DNA from: Amoebophrya sp. A120 | Taxonomy: Eukaryota; Sar; Dinophyceae; Syndiniales; Amoebophryaceae | Direction of reading: 5' to 3' | Assembly (NCBI GenBank): GCA_905178155.1 | Contig: CAJINV010000003.1 | Coordinates: forward strand, 8,597,097 to 8,661,096 | DNA: 64,000 nucleotides | In this document: positions 44,416-58,165 of the stretch, in pieces | How the letters are laid out: every line of letters starts with the position of its first letter | Numbering within the stretch: position 1 is the stretch's first letter | The notes under the pieces: generated by a model | The model's database searches: none | What the model was told of the DNA's origin: nothing | The model's input: only the letters and a program-made list of their open reading frames with translations | Made by a program: the position numbers and the translations under genes

Positions 44416-47012
44416 CCCCCGAGCCGCTCCTCCTGGTCCTGATCCTAGTGCAAGTGCACTCCTGAGTAGACCACTTGCTTCTGTCGAGGAGGCGTCTGCA
44501 GCTGCTCCATCCTCTGTCGAGGAGGCGCCTTTGTTCTTTGCAAAAGCCAGGTCTCCTTTGCAATCCGTCTTGAATGTTCCCCAGACCGTGGAATATAGGG
44601 CCGGGAAATTTGTTCCATAAATTTGGATTTTTTTGTCCTCAAGGTCAACTTCGGGCGCCGTTATGCGCTGTTCCGGCATGTTATCAGGATCGTAGTTGTT
44701 GTAATATCGGTCAGGTGTCTCGCTCCTCCGCTGCAATACTGCCGCCGCTTCCACACCAAAGCCGACAGCGCCAGCTAGCACGGCGCTTTGTTTCCCCGTG
44801 TCATCCCATCCGGAAAGGTACCGGGGCGCAAACTCCGTCGCCGTGCACAATCCTCCGTCCTCGGGCGGGGAGTTCGACGAGCAATACGCTGTCACAAGCT
44901 CATCCGCTTGGTGGTGCCGAACACCGCGGAAGCGCTGTTGCTTTGGCTTTTCTTTTTTATTAATACTACTCTCTTTGTCATAAACCGTAATGCTTTGACT
45001 ATCAATCTGAAGCGGATCAGGTCGGTCTATCGGGAACTGCATGAGCCGTAACAAATCAATGATCAGGGGAACAAGGGCAACCTGCTTCACGTTCTTCTGG
45101 TCTTGATGCGTTGTTGCTGCCTCACTTGGAAGCTTTTCTCCGTTGAAAATCAATCCCATGACAAGGCTGGACACGCGTGCCATTGAGACTGGCTGTCCAC
45201 CGAGACGTGCGCCATGTCGCCAAACACCGCCGGAGAGGAGAACAAAGGCCTGCAGGTCCTTCATACCTGCGGACGTCCATATGTCGGCTTCGCTCAGCGT
45301 TTTGCCTTCCAGCTTATTGAGCTCCTTGACGACGTAGTCTGCGAACACTTCTGCAAAAATTCCGTGAAGCCGTGCGACGTTCCTTCTGGAAAGTTGCTCC
45401 GCCGCCTTACCGCCCGTCAGCAACGCAACGACCTGACACAGGTCGAACAGTGCGGCTCTTACAGCGTGCACCTTGCCCACAGGCAGCAGCGAGTTCTTAA
45501 CTTCCGGCTGTCCATTTGCCAGAAAGCGCATTTTTAGAATTTCCACATTGTAAGCGGGCTTTTTCGTCGAGTCGTTCTCCTTGTTCTCCTTGCTGCAGTT
45601 CTCCAAGAACTCGTGCCACCAAGTTTCAGCCAACTGCTGCTCGTGTTCGTTCTCCCCTATGTACATTTCCTTGACTTGAAGAAAGTTGGTAGCAAGGGGG
45701 GCAGCATAATAAAAGAACTGGCAGCTGGCGCGTATCACGTGAGGAGTGTGAGATGTGATGTCCGCAAGCTGATGCTCCCTGAGAAAGGCAAAAAGCTTGC
45801 GGAATCGCTTCGCTTGCTCGCTGTCTTCGTCGGTGTACAGCTCCGTAGTTAAGGCCTTGTCGGAATCGCCTACATTTTTTTTTCCAAGGAGTTGCATCGC
45901 CAAAGCCTTGTTGACCGGAGCTTCGGTACCCGCGGTGCCGGTGTCCCCTGCTTTTTTCTCCTTTTCCTTTTGTAGAAAGTTCATAAGTATTTTTTCCGGT
46001 TCCACCTGGCTGGAAACATCCGGGTGCAACAAAACATCCTCAAGACCTATCCTGTGCGAACTCACCAGCGCCCCCAACATAGATAATTCTCGATCGAAGG
46101 GAAAATTAGTCGCCGCTACTTGATCTTCATCATCATCTCTTGCACATTTATACTTTTTCTTTGGGTCACTGTATATGAGGCTTTGTCTGTACTCGATCTT
46201 GACAAAATTTTCGGAAACAAGTCACATGGAAAGTAGCACGAATCGGAACTACTGCGCTACCGCTGCCGGGCGAGGCGTCAACTGCTTTCCTTGACCTTGT
46301 GCAGTGACGAGCAACCCTGGCAAGCTTGTTATTGTTTTGTGTGCGCGGCCGCGGGCATTAGTTTGCACAGGATAGGATCCAGATTCACTCCGTGTTTCTC
46401 TAGTAACTTTTCGCCTGCCTCGGAGACAAGTTCTTTGACGTCCTTGTTTTCCGGCAATAGCAATTTGGAGTTAATTATGCCGTATTTCGTCTTCGCTTTA
46501 TACTTAGCTGCTGTGCTGTCCGTCGGCCCTTCTACTTCGATTGTATCAAGCAAACTCTCGTACGTTAGGGCGCGCGCTGCCTCTTCCAGTTGATCGCCTC
46601 CGGATTTGCCTTCTGATCCGGAGCTTTGGAACCCAAACACGCCTCGGGAGTCCGTCGTGCCGTCTCTGAACCGGAAGGGTTTTCCCTTTGTTACCAGGTT
46701 TTCTTCGCTTTTGGCTACGTCGTCCGAGTGCTGCATTACTCGCCACCCATAATCCCAGATCGCACTGAAAGACTTCTGCTCCGCGGCCCACCATGAGTGC
46801 CCCCCGAAATCATCCACGCCTGGCACTATTGGTTGTTTCGCCTGGTGGCCTTTTCCTGCAGGAATTTCCCTGGAGCCCGAATCCGTCTTACTTTTGGCCT
46901 CATTAACCTCGCGGTCTTTCTCGAGCTCGCTGGGTATGGAAACGAAGCGCGCGACGGCGCTTCGACGGCCCGACGTCAGGTTTTGGTGACCGATTGCTGG
47001 TGTGTGGCTCAA
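44416..47012 (-). CDS. Gene E, 5' exons (large hypothetical protein)
   Basis: Exon 2 (46197-44416) is 594 codons open from an acceptor GTCAAG/ATCGAG to a donor GGGG/GTATGG, starting IEYRQSLIYSDPKKKYKCAR. It contains SEQAKRFRKLFAFLREHQ, RAALFDLCQVVALLTGG, RNVARLHGIFAEVFADYV and ends in a serine/alanine-rich linker (STEDGAAADASSTEASG). Exon 1 (about 47012-46390) reads VDDFGGHSWWAAEQKSF and ends near EKLLEKHG. The exon 1-2 intron is about 190 bp; its donor is tentative. The protein looks like a large, mainly helical, soluble scaffold-like protein; no family recognised. The start codon was not identified. Confidence 0.65.
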
Positions 47013-47049
47013 CGAGGAGGCAGCCCGTCAAGATCTATCAATGCTAAAT

Positions 47050-50040
47050 GAATCATCGACCTTCACGCACCGGCCACCACTGCAACACTAGGGCACACCT
47101 AAGCGCGCCAATACCCCTGAAGACCGTCCGATTTTGAATTCCTGGCCCGACTCGTGCGCGTCTCGGCCAGCGCACGCCCCGCACTGTTTCGACAACGCGG
47201 CGCATGCCCATGCGCATCTAGGTCACGCACTTGCCGCGAGGGGGGCAACCTGCGCGATCAGGGTGCGACCCGACGGGCCTTGTCGCGCTTGTTCGCGCAC
47301 GGCAAAAAAATGCAGCAAGTGGCGGCCGCCTGGGCCAGCTGGTCCTTCCAGCAAGAACGTGCGAGGTCGTTTATCCTGCGCGTCGACTGTGCCTGCGCTG
47401 GGCAAGCAGCTGTCACGCGCAAGGGAGATTTGCGCGATGTGCTACGCGCGAGTAGACGTCTTGCTGCTGCTGTTGGTACGTGAGAAGCCCGGCAATTCTT
47501 GGTCGCGGGCGTGAGCTGCCAATAACCCTAGAAAAAAGGCTTGCGGGGTTTGCGTTTGTCACCGGCGCACGGAAGGAAGAAAAATGGTAGCGCGCGCCCT
47601 ACTTACCCTGTCACAAGCGGCCGCCTCAGCAACTTGGGCTTGGCTCCACCACGAAAGTGCGTGGGCAACTTGGCTCCGCCACGAAATTGCGAGCCTTGGC
47701 ATGATGTGCAGGCACCTTGAAGCCAAGAGCACATGCGAAGTCCCGCGGCGCGCTCCGTCGGATCCAGGTGGCCCCGGGGGTGCATGTTTGCGGGACTGGG
47801 ACTACGCCAGTGCGTACGCTTACGCCTTGGCGCGCGCGCGCGTGTCAAATTCCGCGACAGCTTACTTTTTGGCCAAATTGGCCCAGGCGCGGCCCCTCAG
47901 GATAAATCTGCAAACGACATCAAGCACAACATCGGTCGGCGCCAGCGTGTGGCAGCGTGCGCGAAGTGAACCACATCAGGCAGTCGGCCCATACACATTC
48001 AAGCGAACAGCTGGAAGTAGTCAACATCTCACGCGCAAACACAATGGCGCGGGCGCAGTGTGTGATGAATCCCGCGAGGGAGTGCCATCTGAGCCAATTA
48101 GCTCAGAGATCGAATTGTCAGGCACAGAGATTCCTTACTGCCAGTGGCAAGGCGTGGCAAAACCTACAGGCCAGTTGGCCAACCGGCGGGACAAGCCAGC
48201 TTACAGGCCGAGTGGCCAGTGGCAATGAGTGCGCCCCTTAGAAGACCCAGGCCAATTGACCAGCCGCGCAAGCTAGGAAAGAGGTCGGACAAGAGCGCTC
48301 GTCCCCCCACTAACTCCATCATCCGTAAAAGAAAAGCGTGGGAATGGGAAAGGCAGGCGCCCGCGTGCTACAGCAACATGACCGGGGGCAAGGCCCAGAG
48401 GAGGGGGCGGGGCGATTCGTTTTTTTGTCTAGGACATGGCGGCGAGTTTCTACTTTCAGTCTCTGCGCTCTGCCATTGGTTGCGGGCGCTTTGCGTTGCG
48501 TCGGTTGCCCCGAATTGTGCTCGCGCTGCAACCGGAGGGCCTGGGGCTCCTTTTGTTGCTTCGCGCGAGGCTGAGTGGGCCATCGTTCGAAACAACAGCA
48601 CGAAGCACGGTACTACACGGCAAGGGCGTCGAGCACGGGCATACGGGCACAAGCGCTTTCCTTTGCCCTGCGCGGCATGCCAGGCAAGGCCAGGGAAGTA
48701 GGCTGCTCTTGCTGTAAAGAATCGACGCGGCCCGGCGTGGTTGGTTCTGCGGTGGTTTCGCATAAACTCAAACTGACATCGCCTGCGATAAGAGCACGGG
48801 GCCTACAACTAGGGACAGACCGACTGAAACGGAGACCACGCGCCATCTTAAAAACCATGAAGACAGTTTGCGGAAGGGGGAGTGTACAAGAATGACAATG
48901 AGATGAGTCATAAGCTGTTGTAGCGAGCTTTTACCTTGTTGTTGCTCACCAACTGCAAGATAAAGCAAATGTCTTTTTCAGACAAGAAGGTGGAGCGCTG
49001 TGCAAAACATCAACAGAAAACTCTAAGCACCTCCGCCCGCCCGGGTAGCTTTAACTTCTGGAAGGGCAACGCCAACATCCAGACATCAGCATCAGCGTGG
49101 CTCTCTCATAGCACGCGATGAAAGTAGGGCAGGCGCCATCGACAAGCTGCGACCACTGACTAGCACTCGCGCATCTACCTCAAGCGCGTTGCTATACGTA
49201 CGCACCACGTCCAAAGTAACTCCTGCGCCGGGCCCGCTCTATTACTATTTGTTTTTTGGATATCGAACGCCACCCGTTCCGGGACACACCAGGCAGTTCG
49301 GAAATTGCTGCACCGTTTTTCGGATTTTCATTATGGAGGGCAACACGACCACGACGCAGCAGCTCTCGCCTTTCCATTTTTCTTTGACTTTGTGCCATGT
49401 ACGTCTCGAGAGCGGTTCGAGTTTCACTCATGCTCTTCTTCATCTTGTTTTTCAGAAGGCGCCACAACCTCTTCATTTAGGGGCGCGGTCAAAACATGCA
49501 AGCGCACGGAGTCGCCGGCTGGGAGACATCGACCGCGCAAAGAACAACTCAGGGCGACCGCTGGCGGAAAGAAGCTGATGTGGAGGATGGGCCACTTCTT
49601 ATGTCCAGACGCCTCGCGGCCGACCGGACCTCCACTGGCGGCGAGCGAACGCAAACAAAGAGTTGGAAACAAAGGCGTCCCGCCCGCCCCCCTGTACACT
49701 AGTTCCCACTCCTCGGCGCAACCGGCGAGGCGGGTTCTGAGCTAAAGGCATGGCGGGCACTGTGAGTGCCCGGGCTCAACACGCTTGCGCTAAAGTTCTT
49801 GCCGGGCGGGCCCCGGGAGCCCCCGTCGGTGCGCTACCTCCTGGGTGCTTCGGTATTGAAGACGTACGTCTGGACCACTGCGATCCAGCTGAAGGCTGCC
49901 CCTGCACCTGCTGGCCTTCGTTCTCAGCTCGGATCACTTTCAAAGACCAAAGATCTAAAAAACGGCCCCGCGCGACGCTACCGGTTGCTGCTTTGGGCTG
50001 GTACTTGTGCCGAAAGGCGTCCGGAGCTCGACGACACTAG
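47050..50040. other. GC-rich island without supported genes
   Basis: Roughly 3 kb of GC-rich DNA between gene E and the gene at 50904-53622. Open frames on both strands are rich in alanine, arginine and glycine, overlap heavily and lack splice-bounded structure. No long terminal inverted repeats were found by eye. Confidence 0.45.
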
Positions 50041-50496
50041 ATCGCAAACAAATTAGGAAAAGTATCAATGAAGGGCAACTACTTTTAGTCATAGTCACTA
50101 CTTGCAATTGTATCCGCTGGCGCACCCAAACCCAATAGATTACAACACGGACGTCGACATCACCATGACCGTGAGGAGCAGGGCCACAGCCACCCAATTT
50201 TAGCCGAGACGCGTTCATCTTCTGCCATCTGCGGGGGCCTCTTGCTGCTGGGGAGATTTGGCATCTCTCTCATGGAAATGGACGCCCAGCATGCCTGTCT
50301 TTAGCTCGTGCGCGATGATGCAGATGCTCTGCAATTATGCAGCCAGTAATTATAATTTCGGGGCCCGCCACCTGCGCCTGGCCCGTGGCGCTGGCGACCA
50401 ATAGATGCTGGCCTGCCCAACGGCAGGCTTCTACTCATGAAAAAGGTAGCGGCTGGCTGGCTATGCTTGCGCTTCTGCTTCCGACAGAGTAATTGC

Positions 50497-50860
50497 CTAG
50501 CATGCCGGCATTGCATAGGCTACCACTACCAGCGTCGCGGCAACGTCAAGGATGGCTACCGTACTAGGCCTTTTCTTGTCGCGCTGAGGACAGAACGCTT
50601 CCGCGCCGGGCGGGCCGCTCCGGGGAGAGGCTGCTAGACTTTCAGCAGCTACCACCTCGCCAGCAAACGGCGCTAGACTAGTTACCAACTGACGCCAGAT
50701 TACTTCTCGCGAACAGGCTGAGATCTCCCAGCCAAGGGCTATTGTCCTAGTAGACGCAGACGCGGCTACAACTTCCCGGAGTTGTTCCATCGCTACTCTT
50801 TTAATTTCTAGGGCTGTGCGCCTATGTGCAGATCTTGCTACTACCCCCACTCGAGCACAT
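50497..50860 (-). CDS. Possible 3' exon of the membrane-anchored gene
   Basis: A frame continuing below 50904 reads TALEIKRVAMEQLREVVAAS and ends in a hydrophobic segment STVAILDVAATLVVVAYAM. It could be the next exon after a short intron starting GTACCC at 50903, but I could not find an in-phase acceptor. It may be chance. Confidence 0.3.
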
Positions 50861-50903
50861 GAAGAAGAGTAGCTGCTGGGCGTGCTGGTGACTACTAGGG
50901 TAC

Positions 50904-53622
50904 TGCCTGTTCTTGCTCTTCGAGTATGGTCTTGCTCCACTCCGGACGAGGGTCTTTTCTTCCATCCTGGCTGGGGCGGGCAGGCACACACGGCGCATGA
51001 GGTTCAGGCGTCTGAGCATCCTTTTGCTCGTGCATTTCCAGGGTCCCGGAAAGATGGAAAAAAAGATCCTGATTCTCGTACTCGATCAGCAAGTCTTTTT
51101 GATTGGGGATCCGGCTATTAAATCTGTGGTCGTCTGTGCCTATTTTACGCAAAGCCGTGAGGTCTTCTTGGGGAACCAACCGAGCCAAGCTCACCCTTCC
51201 AGCAAGAGTGTCGTCATTCTTTGCACTCTCGCTTTTATCTTTACGCATATTCATCATGAATGGCTCTTGTGCGCTTTTCCTCTGTTTCCAATAATCATCC
51301 TTTGTCTTTTGTGTTGCATCATACTCGGCCATCCGCCACTTCAACTGCAGAAGCGCTTCTGCTTGATCTTGGGGACTGGCTTGCTCGAACGGCGCAAACG
51401 TTGATGTGAAAGGCCACATCAAATCAGCGACACAAAATTCTTGCAACTTTTTGCCCTCTCGCCCTCCGTCTCCACTGGCAAAAAAGCCCGAAGGGTTGAT
51501 AGCGACGCTCCGCCACGTATTCTTGGCATTGTTATGTCCTTGTGGGCTGCGCTCAAGGTCACCGCGGATAAGACCCCCAAAATTACGACTCTCTGCGACA
51601 GTCTGCTCGCGGCAGAACGTGTTGCCGTCGTAGCTGAGAAAGCGGAACGCCTGAATATCCGGGAGCGGATACTTTTCGTTCATTTCCAGGTATCTCGGGC
51701 TTGCCACAACAAACCTGTTGCAGATCATCGCCCTCCAGGCCTGCATGATATTAAACGTCGCCTGTCGATAGCCATACTGTGTAGCGTCAAGGCTTGACAA
51801 ACCACGTTGTGCCAGGAGACCGTTGCCGTTCAAATTCAGAGCCCAGGAAAAAGCAGCGTTCGACGCGGCCCAACCATTACCACCCCAAGCGCTGAAGATA
51901 CATCGATCGCCTCGCCATGGCCAAGCGTTCCGGTCATTCAACGCATTCGACATCTCGAAACTCTCCAAGTCCAGGTAACATTGTCTACTCATACTCAAAC
52001 CACCCATATTTCCGTCGCAGGGATTCTTGAGCGCAGTCTTCCAATCCGGGCAGGATGCGTCGGACCCCTTCGAAGACCAATCATCCGAGTTCAAGCTTCG
52101 CACTGCCTTGCCGATTTTTTTTAAAGCCCAGAGAGGATCGAGACCAGAGGCCAACGAAAGATGTGTCCGAAGAGTGAAGTCCGCGTTGAATGTCCACTCA
52201 TGAAACTGCACAATTCCGAGCTTTTTATCTCTCTTGTCCCCTTCCCCACGCGCATTTACGTCGTCTTGAATACGTAGCAGCCGCAGAAAATAAATAGCGA
52301 GGTTGTAGATCTTGTGATCAGATAGAACGTAGCTACTAAACCTCGTATCATCGCCGACCCTGAGCAGTTGGCTTCCTAGCGCCGAAATTTTTCCTTCGCG
52401 GCTGATACTGCCTTCAGTTCCAAACTGGATCTCGTTTAGCACAATCTGAACCAAAACCAGTCTGGCGATGTCAGTGGTGAACGAGTAAGCTCGCCGCGAT
52501 ACTGCAACCGCCGATCCGCAATAGAACGGCTTCGGAACAAACTTTTTAGCAAAGGCTACTGCACTTTTTTTATTAATATCTTTATCGAAGTTTCTTACCG
52601 CCGTCTCGTCCCCTCCTGCCCAGTCTACGAATTTCTTCCAAGTTTTAAATCGCTGCTGTCTGAAGTTACGGGCATATATCACTCCGTTCCCAGAGAGAGA
52701 GGCAAGGTCTGAGATGGCGAACAGCGACGCCCGGTCTGCGATGGCGATCCCTGGTGGAACGTACTTGTGTTCCCATATTTTCAGCGGCTTCAGGTCTTCG
52801 CAGTCCCCTTTATCTATCGGCGTCGGCCCGCAATCCTCTTTCTCTTCGTCGGGTTCGGAGCCATAGGGCGGGATTGTGTGCTCATTCCGACCGGCCTTTT
52901 TGTACTCGTCATGAAGGTCCTTCATCAGCTTTTTACTTTCATGTAGGTCTTCCTGCAGTGTTCCACTTTTGCCGGCTGCGCTCTGCGTCGGGCGCGCAAA
53001 TGCCTCTTCCTTTAGGGCGCCAACCATGCTCTTGCCAAGTTTTGGCAGTGAGTCGTGAAACATCCAGGGAGAAGCGATGCTCGGAGTTGTGGAAGCCTTC
53101 ACACCGTCGTCTTGTTGGTGCCCAGATGCGCGAGTCTGTCGCTCGGAATTGCTCTACTCGCGAAAAGCATCACGCAAGTAATTGCTTCCGGGTTTCGACG
53201 ACGTTCAGTTTTAATTTTACAAAAATGATCGTGCTGATGATGGCGATGGGCCAGGTCGCAGCCTTCCTTATCTCCAGCCAGAAGAATAAGAAATAATCGG
53301 CCAGCCTGATGTGGGCGGGGTTGGTCAAGGTTGGACTACAAAAGCCCAGGGCGTTCCAGACCGGCGTAGAAACAAAACGGCCAGCGTAAGTGCTGGGAAC
53401 GACTCCCGGACAGATATGGGCATCCATGCGCAGAGGCTGCAACTTTTCTGGCCTGCGCAGGAAGTTTTTGCTTTGGGTCGTTGCGACAGAGATAGCTGCT
53501 GGCCCTGTGATCAAGTGTTTGACGTTGAAACGAATTCGAGAGAGCCAGGACTTTCCGAGGTTTCCGGATTTTCGCGTCGTCGTGCTTTGTTTAAAAAATC
53601 ACTTTCGCGGTCGCTTCCGGTC
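50904..53622 (-). CDS. Hypothetical membrane-anchored protein (two large exons)
   Basis: Exon 53622-53203 is open from an acceptor-like GCAAG and encodes SKNFLRRPEKLQPLRMDAHI followed by a membrane segment TWPIAIISTIIFVKLKLN. A 49 bp GT-AG intron (53202-53154) joins it in phase to exon 53153-50904, 750 codons. That exon reads DSLPKLGKSMVGALKEEAFA, YSFTTDIARLVLVQIVLNEI, SSYVLSDHKIYNLAIYFLRL and a tryptophan-rich stretch SAWGGNGWAASNAAFSWALN. It ends near ILEEQEQA at a donor-like GTACCC. One membrane segment near the N terminus with a large hydrophilic remainder suggests a type II-like membrane protein; the family is unknown. The start codon is not established. Confidence 0.65.
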
Positions 53623-54574
53623 TTGCTTTAGTTTTACAAAAATTTTGCAAATACTTTGCAAATAAAGGGCACAGAGCCTGACAGCTGCTAGCGCCGGCCT
53701 GTCTCAAAAACTGGCGCAAAATTGAAGCAAAATCGGAAAGATTTCGCGAAGTCGCCCGAGAGTAAAACTTATTCACTGCGAGTGCGTTCTTGTTATTGGT
53801 TCTGGAAGGATGCGAGCTTTGTTATGCAGCTTTCGCATGAGCCAGAAGCAGAGCCAGAAGGTCTGGAATGTGGGCTCTAGCGTCACAAGAAGTTTTGAGA
53901 AGGCTACTCAATGCTGAATCCGCATTAGAAATGCCGCCATCTGGTAACCAAAAGCGATGACGTTTGCTGGTCACGCAATACAAATTGAAATTTTTGCGTC
54001 GATCAGATTTAGCATGACAAACTCGGACTGGACTCTTCCAGACTCAGACATATTTCTATTAATGCATTTGATAAAACTGAAGCGGCTTATTTTGTTCGCC
54101 TTCCTGATCTTCTACAGCCCTCAGCACACACAGAAAACATCTCAAGATATCTGAGCCGCGGAAGTCGCGCAATGCCATCGCTACGGAGTTGCTGCGGCGC
54201 CTGTTCCACGATGGCGCGGCGCGACGTAGCGCCAATCAGTTTGCCGGCGTAATGCCAGGCCGTTAGGCAGCAGCGGAGAGATGGGGTGCCAGTGCCTGCT
54301 TCTTATGTTCGTAAACCCGCCCCGCCCCCGCATTGTCCCAGCAAATGGATGCCCGCCCGGAAAGGACGCACCAAAGCACCAGAATGAAGGAGACGCAAAA
54401 AACAAAGCGGGCAAATTGCGGGAAAAGCGGTGGGGTGGCCAACAGCCCGGCAAGATATTTTCCGCAAACCGCAAAAAAGCCTTCAGGTGAGGCCCTGCTG
54501 GTGCCTCCCTGTTCCTGTAACTTGCGGAAGTGAACACATACAAAACCCGGAATCGCAAAGATGCATAATGCTTT
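53623..54574. other. Spacer or intron, no supported gene
   Basis: AT-richer DNA to about 54170, then a short GC-rich block (54180-54500). No exon with splice support. Confidence 0.4.
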
Positions 54575-56003
54575 TCAAGAGTTGTAACGCTTGCCTTTCT
54601 CCAGTACTGCTGGTTGCCAAACGGTATCCCAAGCATCGGCAATCATATCCCGGTGATCAATTCCTTTCGCAGCAAGAATTCCCCCTCCTCCGGACGCCGT
54701 AACCCAAGTGCGGGAGTGGTCCAATGTCGTTAGATACGGATCAAACAGCAACACTCTCGCATCTCTGGGGGTGGTAGCACCAGCATCATTCCTCTGTTGG
54801 GGTTTGCTGTAGGCTGTCAATACTGCTGCACGAAAACCGAACCGCAAGACCCAGAGCATGTTTCTCATGTGCCAGAGAAAGGGCAGCAGCGAGCCGGGAT
54901 CCTCCGTAAATGCGGGTACTGTCTCCGATAATAGTGACAAACTACATAACAAGTGCAGCTCCACAAGCGGACTCGCTCGCTGCTCCTCGTCTACAGAAAG
55001 AAGGCGGAAGTTCCTGCTCCTTTCGTCGCTTCTTGAGACGGATGGAGATGTGGACCCGCTTTCGCCGCTTGAGGTGGTGCTTGCTGCTGGGAGTTGCGTC
55101 TTTTCTTCTTGTTCTTCCTCTGTCGGCGTCAGAATGGGGAACCTTCTCCCACTAGCGAAGAGGCCACCCGCGGAGAGGTGCAGCATGGCATCGAGAGCCG
55201 GCTGACTCATTTGGCGCACACCGTTCACGACGGAGTACCTCCACCGTGATAAAGCCTGCGCTCCGGTCTCGTCGTCGAGTTTACGTTGTTGTAGGGCGCC
55301 GGAGTCTCGACGATCGTAGACATGTGGATCATACTGCCCACCGGGGCACTCCGCGAAGGTCAAGGGGCCATCACGGTTCTTGTCGACGGCCTCCCATGAA
55401 TGGGGGGGGTCTTTGTTGCGGAGGTCAAACCGATTAATCTGGAACTCTTTGTCTTTTGTTGTTGTTGATCGCCGAAACGGATCAAGGTCTTTGTTTTCGT
55501 ATGCGTAGAACGGCAAATAAAACGACGCGCGACTGATGAGCGCGGCCCACTGCTGTGGAAGGGTTACAAAGACGCTCCAGCGGTTGATAGCGGGCTTCAA
55601 TTTCTCTGCAACGCAATCAGCGACCGAGAACGGTTTACTCGAAATTACATTGTGTAGAGCTGCGAAGCCCTTCTCCATCGCGTTTCGGAGGCAGTTCTGA
55701 TTAGCACCAAGCTCGAAGTTGTGATGAAACACTTGTGCACCGTTCAGAAAGAACTCGACGCGTTTGAGCTGCCGAAGTCGTTTGGTGCGAGGGCTCTCGT
55801 CTCGGTAACTCGACGTTGTCCCCCGGTCGGGATTCGCGTCTGCGTCGAAATTAGCCAGTGGGCTTTTGCAAAAGTTTGCGGCTACTGCTGCCGAACTACG
55901 ACCGGGTGCAGAGGCCTCGACGTCACTGTATACGCCCCGGCCCCCGAAGCGCTGTTGCTCTCTCTTCCGCAAACGGGCTCCATAAGAATACCGCACGAAA
56001 GCA
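54575..56003 (-). CDS. Hypothetical protein, single large exon
   Basis: Open for about 475 codons from an acceptor-like GTAAAG/T at 56003 to TGA at 54575, or to a donor just before it. It starts SAFVRYSYGARLRKREQQRF. Recognisable stretches include VEFFLNGAQVFHHNFELGAN, RWSVFVTLPQQWAALISRAS, YLPFYAYENKDLDPF and an arginine/serine-rich region SGSTSPSVSRSDERSRNF. A leucine-rich segment reads SPLVELHLLCSLSLLSE, and the C terminus includes GILAAKGIDHRDMIADAWD. No family, signal or clear membrane segment. It may be part of the same gene as the exons on either side, all on the minus strand; no joining splice pair was resolved. Confidence 0.55.
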
Positions 56004-56059
56004 CTTTACTACGGGGAAAAGTTCGCTCACGAGTTAGAAGTAACATGCTTTGCGAAAAA

Positions 56060-58165
56060 AATATATAGTCAACATTTCATCCATAGGCACTCCACCCCCA
56101 ATGTCGCTGCATTGGAATTCACAGAAGCAGGCGCCGGATGCGTTCAGCCCGCCGGTGGGCACGGCCGCTACAACAAATCGCTATCAAGAAAGACGGACAG
56201 AAGGTCCCCGTCGTCGCTTTAGATGATGCAGACGCCGGCAGTGTTATAATCTTCCCCGGGTGCCCGAGATCACACGGAGAGGGCATTGCGCTACCCAACC
56301 ACAGTAGACGCATTGACGCCGGGAGGAAGGTCTTAGCCCCCGCGGCTTTTGGCGACCACGATTGACGGGGGGCATTCGGGGGGCCGTCGCTTGTTGCCGG
56401 ATTTGAGGGGGGGGCGCCTGTCGTCTGTTCACGGTAGTGCTTGCCGCAAGCGAGCAGCTTGCGTCGAGTTATGTCTTGGGCTACTGCCCGACACCTTCGC
56501 GCGGCGGAAGCGGTTTGCTTATCCCCACGCGAAGAACTGAGGGCCGCGCCCAATATCCATCCGCGCTCGCCTCGTTCTTCGCGGAGCCCTTTTCTTTCGT
56601 TCTTCTACTTCTGTAGGCTGCGCCCAGGACTAGCACCATGCTGCCTACGACGAAATGGAAAGGAGACGCTACCGTCGCACGCTTGGGCAGTTGCTTTTCA
56701 AGCGCACCCTTGCAGCAACTGCAACTCGCCGGCGTGCCACTGCTTCGTCTCCTCGCCGAGGACGAGGAGGCTTCGCCCTAGCTATTTTGAATCCAACGCC
56801 CGCCCGTAGTATTAGAGCGCGTGCCCATTTATTAGTCACATCGAAAGCCAGTCGCGGTAACGCGGCCGCGTCGCGTTTGTTTATATATTGTCTGACAGCG
56901 TAGCGCATGCTATAGCGTTGCAAACCTGTGCGGCTCCACGCACTGGGTGGCTGCAAGACTTGCCATGCTGGTCACGATGCATGGCTATCGAGGGAGCTTT
57001 CGACGCGTCGGCCGCGTCCACGACCACACCCACCCCAAAAAGCTTGCCATCCAAAACAAGACCGGGCCTCATCCGCGGGCTCGGCCTTGCACTAAAACGC
57101 ACGGGCGAACGTCGCGAGAGATGGGCCGCCCTCCGGGGGCAGCCCTGCTGGTGTTAGTCCGGCGAGGTAGCCAATGGAGTGGGCGGGCGAATGAATTACG
57201 GGAGGGCCTTCACACAACTGCGCGCGTGCTGTTTCCCAAACGTGAGGAGTCGCTCGGCGCCGGAAACCGGCCACAGTTTTTACCATGTTTTTGGGGTGCC
57301 GGCACCCCGCGGCCTCTTCTTACCACGCTGGGTATAGTCCCGCTCGCCCTTCGGATGGGGGTGGGGTCCCGTCTCAGCGGCTAGAAAATAGGAAGGCACT
57401 TACTGAGGCCGGCGCGTCGGAGAGTGGGGGAATGCATGCAAGAGGCCGGAAAGACGACAAACCCCAGAAGCCGACGAGAAGCAACACCGGGACGAAGCAG
57501 GCCGCGCACACCGATGGCGCGGGGCATCGGTGAAGCTTCGGGATGGATTGAAGTTAAGCGCTTGGGCTTGGATTTCCTGTTGGGGCTTGGGTAGCTAACA
57601 GGCTTGGGCGTTTTCTTCTGGCTCTTACTTCGGTTTGTGCGATCGGCCGGGCTCGGGGGGTTGCGTCTGGGCTTTAGCTCTCGAAGTCCTCGATCTTGGT
57701 CCACAATTCACAAGACGAAACGGGTGGGAGGAATGAAGCCCCGGGCCACGGCCAGACAAGAGCCGGAAGCGCAATTACGACGGGCAAGGGCAAGCAGGTC
57801 AACCCCACAAGAGCTGCCCCGGCGCCATACATCCCTCAGCTTGAAGGACCGCGAGCAGGGGGCGCCATGCTCATGGTGGAGGGAGGTCGTGAGCAAGTTT
57901 ACAAGTGCCGCGGCGCGCTGCTCGGCGCGCCGCGGCGCAGGGCGTGCGTTTTGCAATTAGAAATAGTGGCGCGTGTGGCGAGGACGCAGGGCGCCCCTGC
58001 CCGGCTGGTCGGCGCTCCCGCCCCCGTCCGGTCTTTGGTAGTTGGCTACTGTCGCCTTGGTTTCTGAGTCTAGCGCTGCGCTTTTTGGAGTTTCTGAGTT
58101 GTCGCGCAATCGTCCTACACACAGGTGGCGAAGCTGGCGCTCGCGTTGTTAGTTAATAAGAACCA
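56060..58165. other. GC-rich island without supported genes
   Basis: Overlapping arginine/alanine/proline-rich frames on both strands and no convincing exon. It ends at a perfect palindrome CCACGCGGCGTGCGCCGCGTGG near 58169-58190. Confidence 0.4.
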
